The notes: generated by a model from the letters alone, not told the origin. Numbered from the stretch's first letter, positions 52,080 through 62,966 are shown. The stretch is DNA of 64,000 nt from Chondrilla cf. caribensis (GCA_964020155.1 OZ026553.1:905818-969817), one strand, 5' to 3'. Translations and numbers: made by a program.

Positions 52080-53150
52080 ATGTGCATACCAAATGGGGGT
52101 AATTATATTCATTGCCTCAGTTGAACCTTTACTTTTTGGTTCTTTTCAGACACAGATAATTTTCGGTGTAGTACATTCCCTCAGCTAGCTGATGAGTTAT
52201 TCCAATGACAGTCTTGAGACTGAATGTGTAATTCAAACATTTCTGTTTGACATTTCCAAAGTAAAAATAAGAATTTAGTGTATGGGGACCAATTTAATTG
52301 TAAGCTTCCTTTTTCCTTCCTTGGTCCTTGGGTCCTTATTTACTAACCGAATCTACTACTGTAACAATCACCTTCATTGTGTAGCTGTTGTTGGGAAAAT
52401 CCATTTGGATTGAGGAGCGTTGAGAGACTCAGTCTGGATGGTGAAGAGAATTCTTCATCTGGATGTTTAAAACTGAAGTGACCCACAGGGTACTCCCCAT
52501 TTTATCCCATAATTGGTATTTGCCACTAAATTCATTTATTAATCCAATCTTACTATGTCACAGTATAGTTTATGTATGTGGGGCTATATGGTACTTGGTG
52601 ATATGCTCATTATGGGCAGTGAGCTACTATGTGAGGCTGATAAAAATTGATATTAGTACTATCTAGAGTACCTGTATCACAGACAACCACCAAACTTATG
52701 TATAAATGCTGTTAAAATATTCCACTATTGTTATTATTACTGTTGTTGTTATAATATTGGTGGATTTTGTGTACTGCATGTACTGCCACATTTGTGGTGT
52801 GCAATATTACCACCAATAATTATCCGTTGATAAAATGCTCCCATTTTGTACTCATAGTGACCCTAATCTGTATTCCTCTCATGAATGAACATGTACTACT
52901 AATTTACAGTGAAGTGGCTTTACTGGTAATCCCCACCTGATTCACCTGAAATGACGATCTGTTCATTGTAAATGTTCGGCTTCAGAGCGTGACCTCATGA
53001 CCGACCAACTGTAAAAAACATGTTTACACATTTGAGGGAATTACTGTGGCCTTCTGGCCCTAGCCATTTGCACACTGCACGTGGTATAATATTTACCATT
53101 GCATGCTTTTGTGTTAGTATCAATTTTTTACATGTTAATAATCCCCCGGT
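52080..53150. other. 5' flank of gene 14 and inverted-duplication arm
   Basis: About 52470-53130 is present in inverted orientation at about 57790-58390 (GTGGCTTTACTGGTAATCCC against its reverse complement). The arms enclose genes 14-15 flanking sequences, fragments and gene 15. No gene seen. Confidence 0.55.
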
Positions 53151-53159
53151 GGCGATTGA

Positions 53160-53500
53160 TGTGGAATTCGCACCTTCGTTACCGCTCCACATGTTAACAA
53201 GAAAGATGGCTGAATCGATCCCTCCACTAACTAAGAAAGTCAAAAGAAGTGCCCCGCTATCCCGTGTAACTGCTGAGGAGCGAGCAAGACAGTTCGAGAG
53301 CGATCTTTACTCTGATGGCGGAGTGCTGTTTTGCCCTTTTTTGGACACAGCATTGATTTTACCTGAGTCAACAGCATGAAGAATCACCTCAAGAGTAAAA
53401 GGCTTAGCATGCTGCTAAGAGAGAAGCAAAGAGCAACACTTCCAAGGGTCCTTCAACAAGCAGGCAAATGACGCTTGGTACTGTTGTGAAATCGAGGGTT
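53160..53500 (+). pseudogene. CGGBP1-like BED zinc-finger pseudogene
   Basis: Frame 1 reads VTAEERARQFESDLYSDGG then VLFCPF; after a shift it continues GHSIDFT, then SMKNHLKSKR, and after another shift REAKSNTSKGPSTSRQMTLG. This order matches a BED/CGGBP1-like zinc finger (Cys pair, later His pair), a family often spread by hAT transposons. Frameshifts and a lost second Cys make it non-functional. Confidence 0.62.
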
Positions 53501-54270
53501 ATATGTATATTATTAATATATTATATAGTATATTATTAAGTATTAATATTATCTTTATTAGTGATTATACGTACCTTAATTGCATTCTATATTGATTCTA
53601 AATTAAATTATTTGGTGTTATTTGATTTATATTATTTCTGAAACAGAAATTGCATTAAAATCAAACTTGAAACAGAATTACAATAAAAACTGAAATGGAA
53701 AATGTTTTTTTTGAAACGGAAAACCATTGCCTCTACAACAACAGTCACTTGTCTGATTGCCAATGGGTGTGACATTTACACAATGAAGTGTAGTTACTGT
53801 ACATATGATATAAACTGACTGTTAACTACAGCTTTATATGTACAGTATATTGATATGATATCTATTATAAGGTGTATATAACTACTACAGTACATTCGCA
53901 AGACCTACAGTATGTACAGTATAATATACACTCATGCTCCATGTATACCTACAGTATGTACACTACCTTCCCTGTAGCTTCGGTATATGTACTATTATAC
54001 CCCTATAGGACCTACAATATTACAATTGCCATATCAAATTTTCATAGCATTACCTGTATCTTACGTTTGACAATGTGTGCTACTATTCACGTACATATGA
54101 AATAGCCATGTATGTATCTCCTGTGGTTTGATCAAAGGTAATGGTGTGTACTCAGTGAGGTGTGTGTGTGTGTGCTAATATTTATGTAATATAGCCATTT
54201 ATGTATTTCCTGTGGTTGACATGGCTTGTGGACATCCCGTGTGAAGCTCCAATAGGAGAATGTGGTGTAC
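53501..54270. other. Spacer with dispersed repeats
   Basis: 53500-53760 is shared with 33220-33480 and 62330-62590; 53790-54060 with 35170-35430 and 28400-28700; 54105-54215 with 35470-35590. It is a mosaic of cluster repeats without a gene. Confidence 0.55.
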
Positions 54271-54274
54271 ACAG

Positions 54275-54493
54275 ACGTTACTTTACGCTTACAACAGTGG
54301 AATTGGGTTGGTGTCCCAGGAAACAGAGAAGATCAAAATCCACGTCCTGAGCTTCAATACAGCTTTGCTGATGCCCCGGACAAGAAATCACTCAATTATC
54401 TTTGCTGTGATGGCAATTATCAATGTGATATGGGCCCCTCTAGTCTTCACCACCAGTATTGGACATGTTGTCATAGCAAGCAAATGGGCGTGA
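54275..54493 (+). pseudogene. 3'-end fragment of a gene-11-type member
   Basis: Reads LLYAYNSGIGLVSQETEKIK, then NTALLMPRTRNHSIIFAVMA and ends VFTTSIGHVVIASKWA at a stop (54491-54493). It matches the last ~72 residues of gene 11. The 5' junction is at GTACACAGACGTT, where the sequence departs from a repeat shared with 35630. Confidence 0.75.
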
Positions 54494-54879
54494 TTGACAA
54501 TACACAGTGCATAGTATTACATAATGTATAGCCACTAGGTCAATTTTCACTTTAACACGTGAATATATACACAATATATTATTAATTATAATTACACAAA
54601 ATTTCAATTTATTATGATTGAAATGTGGCTCACTAAAGGTTTGATTTGCCAAAGGAGGTGTGGTCTGAGGAGTAGTCAAACATCATACACTTACGAGCTT
54701 GATGTGTTAGACAAGTGTATGAATTCATGGGGGCTAGTGTGTTTGCATATCTATCTATGTAGGTACATACACATACCATACACACTACATTGTAGTGAGC
54801 TAATTAGCCTCACATGAGTTATTGTAACAAGTTGCCTGATCGATGTAATTTGCAATATAATAATGTACATAGTACTTCA

Positions 54880-55055
54880 GGGAAGATCCAACTCCAAATG
54901 CTGAGCCTTAATTGAAGCAGCTAATCAGATACACTGGGCAAGAGTCGTCTCAATAGTGCTTGCTGTGATCACAATAATATTGGTCTCCATTTGTGTCTCT
55001 GTGGTAGGCATTGTTAGTATTGTGCAACTTATCATAACACCCCAACTGGTGTAAC
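54880..55055 (+). pseudogene. 3'-end fragment of a gene-7-type member
   Basis: Third plus-strand scrap of this subtype (ANQIHWARVVSIVLAVIT, then LVSICVSVVGIVSIVQLIIT). It carries a stop and small frameshift near its start. Its flanks match those of the 49.83 kb fragment, so the two were duplicated together. Confidence 0.7.
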
Positions 55056-55491
55056 TAGTGATATACTCTTCATATCAAGTCTGATGATTGCACAGGAGCA
55101 GATATGGTGTTAATTGGCAATTAGTTGATATTTGGTTAATGTAATGTTTTTGTTATTATTAAACGCAGTTATCAATGACATACAGGTAATATTATGAAAT
55201 TTGATGTGGCAATTATCCTTAATATTGTTAAATATAATTGAGGTACAGCTACTACAGTACATACTGTAGGTATAGTGAATGTACAGTACGCTACATATCC
55301 TGCTGACATTAGATGGTCATGCTATGACATTGTGCTCATTGTAATGGTGTACCAGTGTCACAGTATGTTTCTTTTACATACTAGGAATGTGCTATCGTAT
55401 TACTTAATAACATTTTCCTACATATTACATAGTATTAGTACTATCTTTAAGAGTAACTCTATCACAGACAAACCACCACGTATTGTACATG

Positions 55492-55579
<88 letters not shown>

Positions 55580-55920
55580 TATAAATCACATCAGGCTAAC
55601 GTCTTGTGATAACTCCTGCAAGACTAATTGGCCCACCACAATGTATTATTAGTGTGCGTACATGTATCTATGTACATATGTATGCAAACAAATACACCAG
55701 TACTCCTCAGACCACACCTCCTGTAGTGAATTTATTATCTGTAGTGAACTAATTTCAATCAATGAAATTTAGTGGACAAAATTACGTACATGTATACTCT
55801 GTATGTATACACACACTATAATGTGTTAATTTTCACGTATGTTAAAGTGTAATTATATATTTATCCTAGAGGATATAATTTTACATACTACTCTGTACTG
55901 CATATTGTCCATCATGCCAG
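55056..55920. other. Spacer with minisatellite, type-F scrap and (GT)n
   Basis: One 29-base unit at about 55250, a partial type-F repeat at 55287-55400, (GT)n at 55496-55577, then the 3' flank of gene 15. No gene seen. Confidence 0.5.
55496..55577. repeat. (GT)n microsatellite
   Basis: About 82 bases of pure GT repeats in the spacer downstream of gene 15. Confidence 0.96.
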
Positions 55921-56652
55921 TTAGTCCGCTGTGTAAGCGTGTTCCAGACTGATGATGAAGACTAATGGGGCCCATATCATGATGAAAAATGTCACCACAG
56001 CGAGGATTATTGAGACTTTTCTTGCTGAGCGTATATTTGAAGCTGCGTTGGGACTCAGGACATGGAATGTGATCTTCCCGGTTTTTTGGGACACCACCCC
56101 AATCCCACTGTTATGAGCCCTCAAGTACACACCCTCCAGGCTGTTGACTGCTATTTCCAAGTGTTTGTTGCCTGCTGTCATATTCGGTATAACAGGCTGA
56201 CGCAGCACCCAGGGGATGGTCCAGCACACAACGTGGAGATGTTGACAGAACACGATGAAGGTTGGAATCAGGGTGAGTATTACAACAAGACTTGATACTG
56301 AACAGGCCAGTGAGGGTCCAAAGGTGTCTAGTGCCTGGAGAAATGGTACCATAAACAGAATGAAACATTGAGTGCCTAGCACAGTGGACATTATCCACAG
56401 GAACCCTCTGAAATTGATGAAGACATGTAATTTCCTTGATGGGATGTACTTCCGGGTCTGTCTGATGTAGAAATTTGTTTTGGCATATATGGCTTTGGGA
56501 AGATGGACAGTTTCTCCTGTGGACTTTACTGTCACCACCTGTTGTTCAACATGTCCAGCTCTAATATCTCCAACTCCATGTCCTGAGCTCCAAAGCAGCT
56601 TCGCAGATATGCTGGACAAGAAATTCCACAATTTTCCTTGCTGTGATGACAT
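55921..56652 (-). pseudogene. Cluster gene 15 with replaced N-terminus
   Basis: The minus-strand frame is open for 243 codons. From VGDIRAGHVEQQVVTVKSTG onward it is a normal family member (TNFYIRQTRKYIPSRKLH, CQHLHVVCWTIPWVLRQPV, GIGVVSQKTGKITFHVLS, tail SLEHAYTAD). The first ~27 codons (from ATG 56652, MSSQQGKLWNFLSSISAK) are antisense to the 3' end of another family copy at 56574-56740, so an inversion or template-switch event at about 56572 removed the original start and the promoter. It could still be translated as a chimera; loss of the TATA/initiator pair argues for a pseudogene. Confidence 0.7.
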
Positions 56653-56740
56653 TTATCTGTATTCTATGGGCTTTTCAGCCTCCGCTGTCAGTATTGGAGG
56701 CAGTGTCATAGTTAACAAATGGTGTAATTGACAATACAGA
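56574..56740 (+). pseudogene. 3'-end fragment fused head-to-head to gene 15
   Basis: Plus-strand reading HVLSSKAASQICWTRNSTIF, then AVMTFICILWAF, is the third-membrane-segment end of a family member, slightly out of frame after that. It joins gene 15 directly at its broken 5' end. Confidence 0.7.
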
Positions 56741-56817
56741 AAGGCATAGGTATTATGTAACATTGTGTCCACTAGGTTGAAGTCAAACACTTAATTATGC
56801 AATTTCACTTTAACATA

Positions 56818-57012
56818 CTGTATAGCGGGAAATTTTTGCAAGGTCACAATTTTCGCTTTTTCCCAATTTGATTGAAGACGCATGTGAATTTTCAGTATAG
56901 CATTGCACAATACTTGTCTTTGATTGCAACATCGCGAAAGTATGAACCATGAATGTTTGGCCAAGGTGCATTTCGCTGAATTTTGGACCCATGAAAATTT
57001 CCCGCTATACAG
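56818..57012. mobile_element. 195-base MITE with TA target
   Basis: Terminal inverted repeats of about 21 bases: CTGTATAGCGGGAAATTTT at the left, its reverse complement ending CCCGCTATACAG at the right, flanked by TA on both sides. Related flanking DNA at 54546 and 49510 (CTTTAACA followed directly by GTG) lacks the insertion, which confirms the boundaries. Confidence 0.8.
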
Positions 57013-57489
57013 TATGTGAATATATGCACAATGTATTATTAATCATTATCACACCAAATATCAATAATTCTCATATAGCTCACTACAGGCTTGAATTTGC
57101 CAAGGGAGGTGTGGTCTGAAGAGTACTCAAACATCGTTTACTTACGAGTTTATATATGTTAGACAGGTGTATGAATTTGTGTGAGTTTGTTGTGTTTAGT
57201 CAACTCATGCGAGACTAATTAGCCTACTGCAACATAATGTGCATGTCATATGTACATGGATATGCAAACACACCAGCTCCCCCAAAAATTCATACACCTG
57301 TATAACATATGAACTCGTAAACATATGATGTTTGAGTACTTCTCAGACCACACCTCCCTTGGCGAATCAAATCTGTAGTGAACTTCATTAGAATCATTGA
57401 AATTTGGTGAAATAATAATAATTAATACATTGTGTATATTTTCACATATGTTAATAGTAAACATTGTATAATTAAGTGCTTGACTTCAA

Positions 57490-57660
57490 CCTAGTGGGCG
57501 TAATGTTGATGTAATGTAAACGTAATCCTGTGTATTGCCAATCACGCCCATTTATGACAAGGTAGCCAATACTGAAGAGTGAAACGGCCCATACCATATT
57601 ATAGATAAATGTGAACACAGCAAGGAGAATTGAGGAGATTCTTGTCCAATGCATAAGGTT
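57490..57660 (-). pseudogene. 3'-end fragment of a family member
   Basis: Minus-strand reading MHWTRISSILLAVFTFIYNM, then VWAVSLFSIGYLVINGRD, corresponds to the third membrane segment and tail, closest to the 49.2 kb fragment. Its 3' flank (57250-57490) is the inverted version of 49430-49680. Confidence 0.68.
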
Positions 57661-57664
57661 GCTT

Positions 57665-58560
57665 ATCGTCTTGGGTAATCTTATTCATAGCCATAGGTGG
57701 TAATATTCCATTATCACTGACAGATCTGATGAATTGCATGTGCCGTCACATGTATTTGATGGGCAATACCACCGAGAATGAAATACTTGTGGGTCAAATT
57801 CCGCATCAATCACCACCAAGGATTATTAACATGTACGAAACTGGTACTAACACATATGCATGCAATGATGAATTTGTATTATTAGCACTATAATGCAGTG
57901 TGCAAATAGCTAGGGCCAGACGTTCAGAGGCCACAGTAATTCCCTTAAATGTGTAAACATGTTTTTTACAGTTGACTGCACATGAGGTCACCCTCTGAAG
58001 TCCTATATCTATAATAATGGTCACTTCAGGTGAATCAGGTGGGGATTACCAGTAAAGCCGCTTCACTGTAATTTGATTATATCAATTCATAAACTTTTAT
58101 ACACTGCAATGTACTACATGTTTATTCATGAGAGGAACACAGATTATAGGGTCACTATGAGTACAAAATGGGTTGAATTTTGGAGAAATTTTATCAATGG
58201 ATAGTTTTTGGTGATAAATGCACACCACAAATGTGGTGGTACATGCTGTTCACAAAGTCCACCAACAATAGTGGAATAGTTCAAACAGTGTTTGACAGTG
58301 TACATACATAAATTTGGTATTTGTGTGCAATACAGTTACTCTAGCTAGTACTATTACCCATTTTTGAGTCTCACATAGTAGCCAAGTTTGGTTAACCAGA
58401 GGAAGTACATCACCGGTACACCACTGCAAAGGGACCCAACATCATAGCACAGCCATCCATCCCGATATCAGCTTGGTGCATCCCATGTGTAGGGAGTTGC
58501 CTGCTACATCTGAGCCAACCTGATCAAAGTCCACAGTGCTTATAGCTATAAGTACAGCAT
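57665..58560. repeat. Inverted-duplication arm
   Basis: 57790-58390 is the reverse complement of about 52470-53130; 57665-57755 is the reverse complement of 40548-40650. 58385-58510 holds a divergent type-F sequence. No gene. Confidence 0.6.
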
Positions 58561-58860
58561 GTGTGTTGGTTCAAACTGAAAATAGATGAGAAGCTAAAGG
58601 TCAAATTAGATAAGGATCAAGGAAGGAAAAGGGAAGCTTACAATTAAATTGGCCTCCATGCATTTAAATCTGATATGTACGTAGATATTTTGGCAATGTC
58701 AGACAGAAATGTTTGAATTCCACATTTGGCGTCGAGGCTGTTATTGGAAAGACTTATCAGCTAACTGAGGGAATGTACTACACTGAAAATTGTCTGTGTC
58801 GGAAAAGAAGCTATACAGGTTCAATTGAGGCAATGAATATAATTAGCCTCATATGGTACG
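58561..58860. other. 5' flank of gene 16
   Basis: Inverted relative to the upstream flanks of genes 8 and 17 (32560-32880 and 61650-61970), diverged but alignable. It ends in the block CTCATATGGTACGTAACC just upstream of the promoter. Confidence 0.5.
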
Positions 58861-58897
58861 TAACCTTATATAGCTTAGTTGGTCACACTCTGATGGA

Positions 58898-58931
58898 TAA
58901 AAGCAGCACACCATCCACAATCCACTCAGTT
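58898..58931 (+). promoter_or_regulatory. Core promoter of gene 16 (TATA + initiator)
   Basis: TAAAAG from 58898 (reading GATAAAAGCAG) and TCAGTT with A at 58928, 30 bases apart; ATG 69 bases downstream at 58997. The pair is conserved even though the gene lies on the opposite strand to most of the cluster. Confidence 0.72.
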
Positions 58932-58996
58932 TTAGTCTGAATCTATCACTGTTGAGGAGGTCTTTGGAAGAGTTGTGTATAGTTGGGTAGAACTCA

Positions 58997-59749
58997 ATGG
59001 CATTAGCTACTAATCGTGAGAAAAATGACACAGTACTGGTTGCTGCTGATACTGCTGTTACCCAGGTCACAGTTGGAGACGTTACAGCCGGTCATGTTGA
59101 ACGACAGGTGGTGACAGTAAAGTCTATAGGAGGAAAACCTGTTCAAATTTCCAATGCCATGTATACCAGAACAAATTTCTACATCAGGTGCACCCGTGAA
59201 TACATCCCATCAAGGAAATTGCGTGTCTTTATCAACTTCAGATGGTTCTTCTGGACCATGACCACTGTGCTATGCACTCAATTCACCTTTCTGTTACTGC
59301 CATCATGTCTCTTAGGTCTACTAGAGCCCACAGGTGGTGGCTCACTGGCCTGTTTGGTATTAAGTCTTTTCACAATACTCAGCCTGATACCAACCTTCAT
59401 CGTGTTCTGCCAGCACCTCCATGTTGTGTGCTGGACCATCCCCTGGGTGCTGCGTCAGCCTGTTATACCGAAAATGACAAAAGACAACGATCACTTGGAA
59501 ATAGCCGTCACCAGCCTGGAAGGTGTGTACTTGAGAGCTCGTAACAGTGGGATTGGGCTGGTGTCCCAAACAACCGGGAAGATCAAATTCCAAGTTCTGA
59601 GTTGTCATGCATTTTGGAAGATACAGTGGGCAAGAGGTGTCTCGATTTTCTTTGCTGTGATGACATTTTTATTTGTTATATGGGCCATTTCAGTCTTCAT
59701 CGTTAGTCTTATATGGTTGATTACACAACTGAACAGTGTCCACAATTAA
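58997..59749 (+). CDS. Three-membrane-segment cluster protein 16 (plus strand)
   Basis: 250 aa, starting MALATNREKNDTVLVAAD. Differences from gene 13: one extra residue in the N-terminal part (VKSIGGKPVQISN), the juxtamembrane Gln replaced by Cys (NFYIRCTREYIPSRKLR), a Gly-rich first loop (LEPTGGGSLACLV), and a slightly longer tail (WLITQLNSVHN). CQHLHVVCWTIPWVLRQPV and GIGLVSQTTGKIKFQVLS are unchanged. The promoter pair is intact, so this is probably an expressed inverted copy. A 3'-end scrap of a gene-11-type member follows 75 bases downstream. Confidence 0.88.
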   Translation: MALATNREKNDTVLVAADTAVTQVTVGDVTAGHVERQVVTVKSIGGKPVQISNAMYTRTNFYIRCTREYIPSRKLRVFINFRWFFWTMTTVLCTQFTFLLLPSCLLGLLEPTGGGSLACLVLSLFTILSLIPTFIVFCQHLHVVCWTIPWVLRQPVIPKMTKDNDHLEIAVTSLEGVYLRARNSGIGLVSQTTGKIKFQVLSCHAFWKIQWARGVSIFFAVMTFLFVIWAISVFIVSLIWLITQLNSVHN

Positions 59750-59821
59750 GTACATTTGTGTATAATAAGTATTTGGTGCATTTAACTGTCAATGATGTTG
59801 ATCACTCCTATCCGGGTGGGT

Positions 59822-59945
59822 GATACGCCGGACAAGAAATCTCTCAATTATCTTTGCTGTGATGGCAATTATCAATGTGATATGGGCCCCTCTAGTCTTC
59901 GCCACCAGTATTGGACACGTTGTCATAGCAACCAAATAGGTGTGA
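59822..59945 (+). pseudogene. 3'-end fragment of a gene-11-type member
   Basis: Reads DTPDKKSLNY in one frame and RRTRNLSIIFAVMAIINVIW in the other, ending at GHVVIATK with an early TAG (ACCAAATAG, where gene 11 has TGG for the tail Trp). Its left junction is to the last ~45 bases of the unidentified exon-like sequence (GGGTGGGTGATAC). Confidence 0.72.
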
Positions 59946-60127
59946 TTGACAATACACAGTGCATAGTATTACATAACATTATGTCCACTAAGTTGAAGTC
60001 AAACACGTGATTATGCAATTTCACTTTAACACGTGATTATATATGCAATATATTATTTATAATATTATTATTATTATCATGGCACAAAATTTCCATGATT
60101 AAAATGTAGCTATTACAGGTTTGATTA

Positions 60128-60535
60128 GAGTGAATGTGCAGTACATACTGTAGGCATAGTGAATGTACAGTACATACTGTAGGTATAGTGACTATTGCTG
60201 GGAGACGTCCACTTGATGGTTATATCAACAGGTGTATTCCATGGCTGAACGCATTCCCAAGTTAAAGAAAAAGTTGGGTTAACTAGAAGTGCATACTCTC
60301 ACACCAGTACCGGTACACCATACAATGACCACAACGTCTTACAGCTTGGTGCATACCATGGATTTACACTGCTACATATCCTGCTGATATTAGGATGGTC
60401 ATGCTGTGAAGTTGTGCTCATTGTACTGGTGTACCAGTGTGACAGTATGTAGCCTCTGGTTGACCCACCTGGTTTCTTTAACATTCTAGGAATGTGCTAC
60501 TGTATCACTTCACTATAATATTACGATCAATGCCA
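60128..60535. repeat. 29-base minisatellite and type-F repeat
   Basis: 60128-60190 holds two 29-base units; 60200-60535 is a type-F repeat. Bases 60195-60215 (TTGCTGGGAGACGTCCAC) show the uninterrupted target of the hAT-like element at 41765. Confidence 0.7.
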
Positions 60536-60761
60536 AATATTACTACTTAAATAAGAGGTGTGACATGCCCAGATGCGACTTCGTCCTGTAAAACATGGTA
60601 TCATTTCTAATTTAAATTTGTAGTAAATTACATCTCAATCATTGAAACTCGGTGTACTAAATTACATACAGTACATATACACATATATTATACACACAGT
60701 AGGTATATGTACGTAATTATGTGTAATAACCTATAATAGTGTATGCTATCAATTTCACAAG

Positions 60762-61492
60762 TTAGTTTAGAGTGATAACCCATATGAGACTAGCGATGAA
60801 GACTGAAGGGGCCCATATAACAAATGGAAATGTGATCACAGCTAAGATAATTGAGAATTTTCTTGCCCCCTTTATCTGCGAAGCTACAACAGAGTTCAGG
60901 ACATGGAATTTGATCTTCCCAGTTGTATGGAACACCACCCCTATTCCGACGTTATGAGCCCTCAAGTACACACCCTCCAGACTGGTGAGGGCTATTTCCA
61001 TGTAATCGTTGTCTGTTGTCATATTCGGTATAATAGGCTGACGTAGCACCCAGGGGATGGTCCAGCACACAACGTGGAGATGTTGGCAGTACACGATGAA
61101 GGTTGGAATCAGGGTGAGTATTGTAACAAGACTTAATACCAAACTGGCCAGTGAGAGTTCAAAAAGGGCCCTTGACCTAAGAGAATTGATACTGCAATCA
61201 GAATGATCAATTGAGTACTAAACACAAAGCTCATAATCCAGGTGAGCCATTTGAAGTTGATGAAGACACGCAATTTCCTTGATGGGATGTACTGCCGGGT
61301 CTGTCTGATGTATAAATTTGTTCTGTTGTACCTGCCAATGGGAAGATTGACAGTTCCTGCTGTGGGCTTTACTGTCACCGCCTGTTGTTCAACCTGTCTG
61401 GCTGTAACGTCTCCAACTGTGACCTGGTGAGCGGCAGTATTAGAAGCAACCAATGGTTGGTCATTTTTCCCACGATTAGTAGCTAAAGCCAT
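60762..61492 (-). pseudogene. Cluster gene 17, single-base frameshift copy
   Basis: Otherwise a complete family member almost identical to gene 8 (ATG 61492, MALATNRGKNDQ, TVKPTAGTVNLPIGRYNRTN). At about 61161-61166 an A-run has five bases where gene 8 has six (GTTCAAAAAGGGCCC), which shifts the frame in the first loop (GQGPFLNSHWPVWY then stop). The downstream frame from SLVTILTLIPTFIV to VITLN is open. Either a recent pseudogene or a homopolymer sequencing error; promoter and stop are intact. Other change: INRTNLYIRQT for TNFYIRQT. Confidence 0.8.
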
Positions 61493-61567
61493 CAAATTCT
61501 TCTCAACTATACACACTGTACACAAACTCTTCCAAAGACCTCCTCAATAGTGACAGATTTAGATTAG

Positions 61568-61601
61568 AACTGAGCGGATTGTTGATTGTGTGCTGCTTTT
61601 A
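61568..61601 (-). promoter_or_regulatory. Core promoter of gene 17 (TATA + initiator)
   Basis: TAAAAG from 61601 and the initiator-like TCAGTT with A at 61571, 30 bases apart; ATG 79 bases downstream. Confidence 0.68.
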
Positions 61602-61649
61602 TCCATCAGTGTGTGACCAATTAAGCTAAGGTTACGTATGTACATACCA

Positions 61650-62220
61650 TATGGGGGTAATTTTATTCATTGCCTCAGTTGAGTCTTTAGTGTTTCTTTT
61701 CAGACACATACAATTTTCAGTGTAGTACATTCCCACTATATACTAGCTGATGAGTTATTCCAATGACAGCCTTGAGGCTAAATGTGAAATTCAAACATTT
61801 CTGTCTGACATTCTCAAAATAAGAATAAAAATTTAATATATGGAGACTAATGTAATTGTAAGCTTCTTTTTTCCTTCCTTGGTCCTTATCAAATTTGACC
61901 ATCTCATCTTTTTTAGTTTGAACCAGCACATATGCTGTACTCACAGCTATAAACACTATGGGTTTTGATCAGGTTGGTTCAGATTTGGCAGGCAAGTTCA
62001 CGGGATGTACCAAGCTGATATTGGGATGGTTGTGCTGTGATGTGCCCCTTTGCAATGAGGTATCGGTGTGATGATGTACTTCCTCCGGTTAACCAAACTT
62101 GTTCTTTAACTTTTTAGGCATCCATCATTCCTATATCCTTCTTTTCACTTCGAAATGTTTACAATTCTTATTATCATAGTCACCATTATGTGTGTGTTAT
62201 ATTCAGGTTATTTTGCGTAA
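61650..62220. other. 5' flank of gene 17
   Basis: Duplicate of 32560-33110. No gene seen. Confidence 0.45.
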
Positions 62221-62224
62221 TTAT

Positions 62225-62340
62225 TTTAAGGGTAAAAAGCATGCTACTAAGAGAGAAGCAAAGAGCAACACTTCCAAGGGTCCTTCAACAAGCAGGCAAA
62301 TGACGCTTGGTACTGTTATGAAATCAAGGGTTATATGTAT
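62225..62340 (+). pseudogene. BED zinc-finger remnant (fragment)
   Basis: Reads KKHATKREAKSNTSKGPSTS and RQMTLGTV in one open frame, the least damaged copy of this C-terminal part; the Cys half is absent. Confidence 0.5.
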
Positions 62341-62703
62341 ATTATTAATATATTATATAGTATATTAGTAAGTATATTATCTTTATTAGTGATTATACAT
62401 ACCTTAATTGCATTCTATATTGATTCTAAATTAAATTATTTGGTGTTATTTGATTTATATTATTTCTGAAATAGAAATTGCATTAAAATCAAACTTGAAA
62501 CAGAGTTGAGAAAAAGCTGAAATGGAAAATGTGTTTTTTTGAAACAGAAAACCATTACCTCTACAACAACAGTTGCTTGTCCTGATTGCCAATGGTCATG
62601 ACATTTACACAGTGAAGTGTATTTACTGTACATATAACAGTGGTGGTGGAACATAAAAATCTTAGGGGGGGGTGGTGGTCCAGTGCATGTGCAGTACAGA
62701 ACA

Positions 62704-62943
62704 CTAAGTCACCAAATTAGCATATACTAGCCACCAAGGGGGTGTAAGTAATAACAGCCCCCCTACAAAATACAGCACTTGTAAAAGTTGAAAGTGATAA
62801 AACTTCTTGTCTCTTATATTTCCCTCTCTAAAACCTTGTTCATGAATGTTAATTTTAGGAGAAGTCTTTGACTTCCACTTTTGTGGTTGAATTATTATAA
62901 GATAATCTTTAAAATTTACCACGACATGTTCACCATCCGACAT
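62704..62943 (-). pseudogene. Unidentified short ORF, second copy
   Basis: Duplicate of 33618-33818 with ATG at 62943 (MSDGEHVVVNFKDYLIII). A local insertion (GGTGTAAGTAATAACAGCC near 62740) changes the C-terminal end and looks like a splice-donor-containing piece on the other strand. Confidence 0.35.
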
Positions 62944-62966
62944 TATCCTTGTGGAATCATCATGTG

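Noticed and set aside
53020..53379. 119-codon frame as an intact zinc-finger gene
   Set aside because: The zinc-finger match continues in other frames after 53335, so it is a pseudogene.
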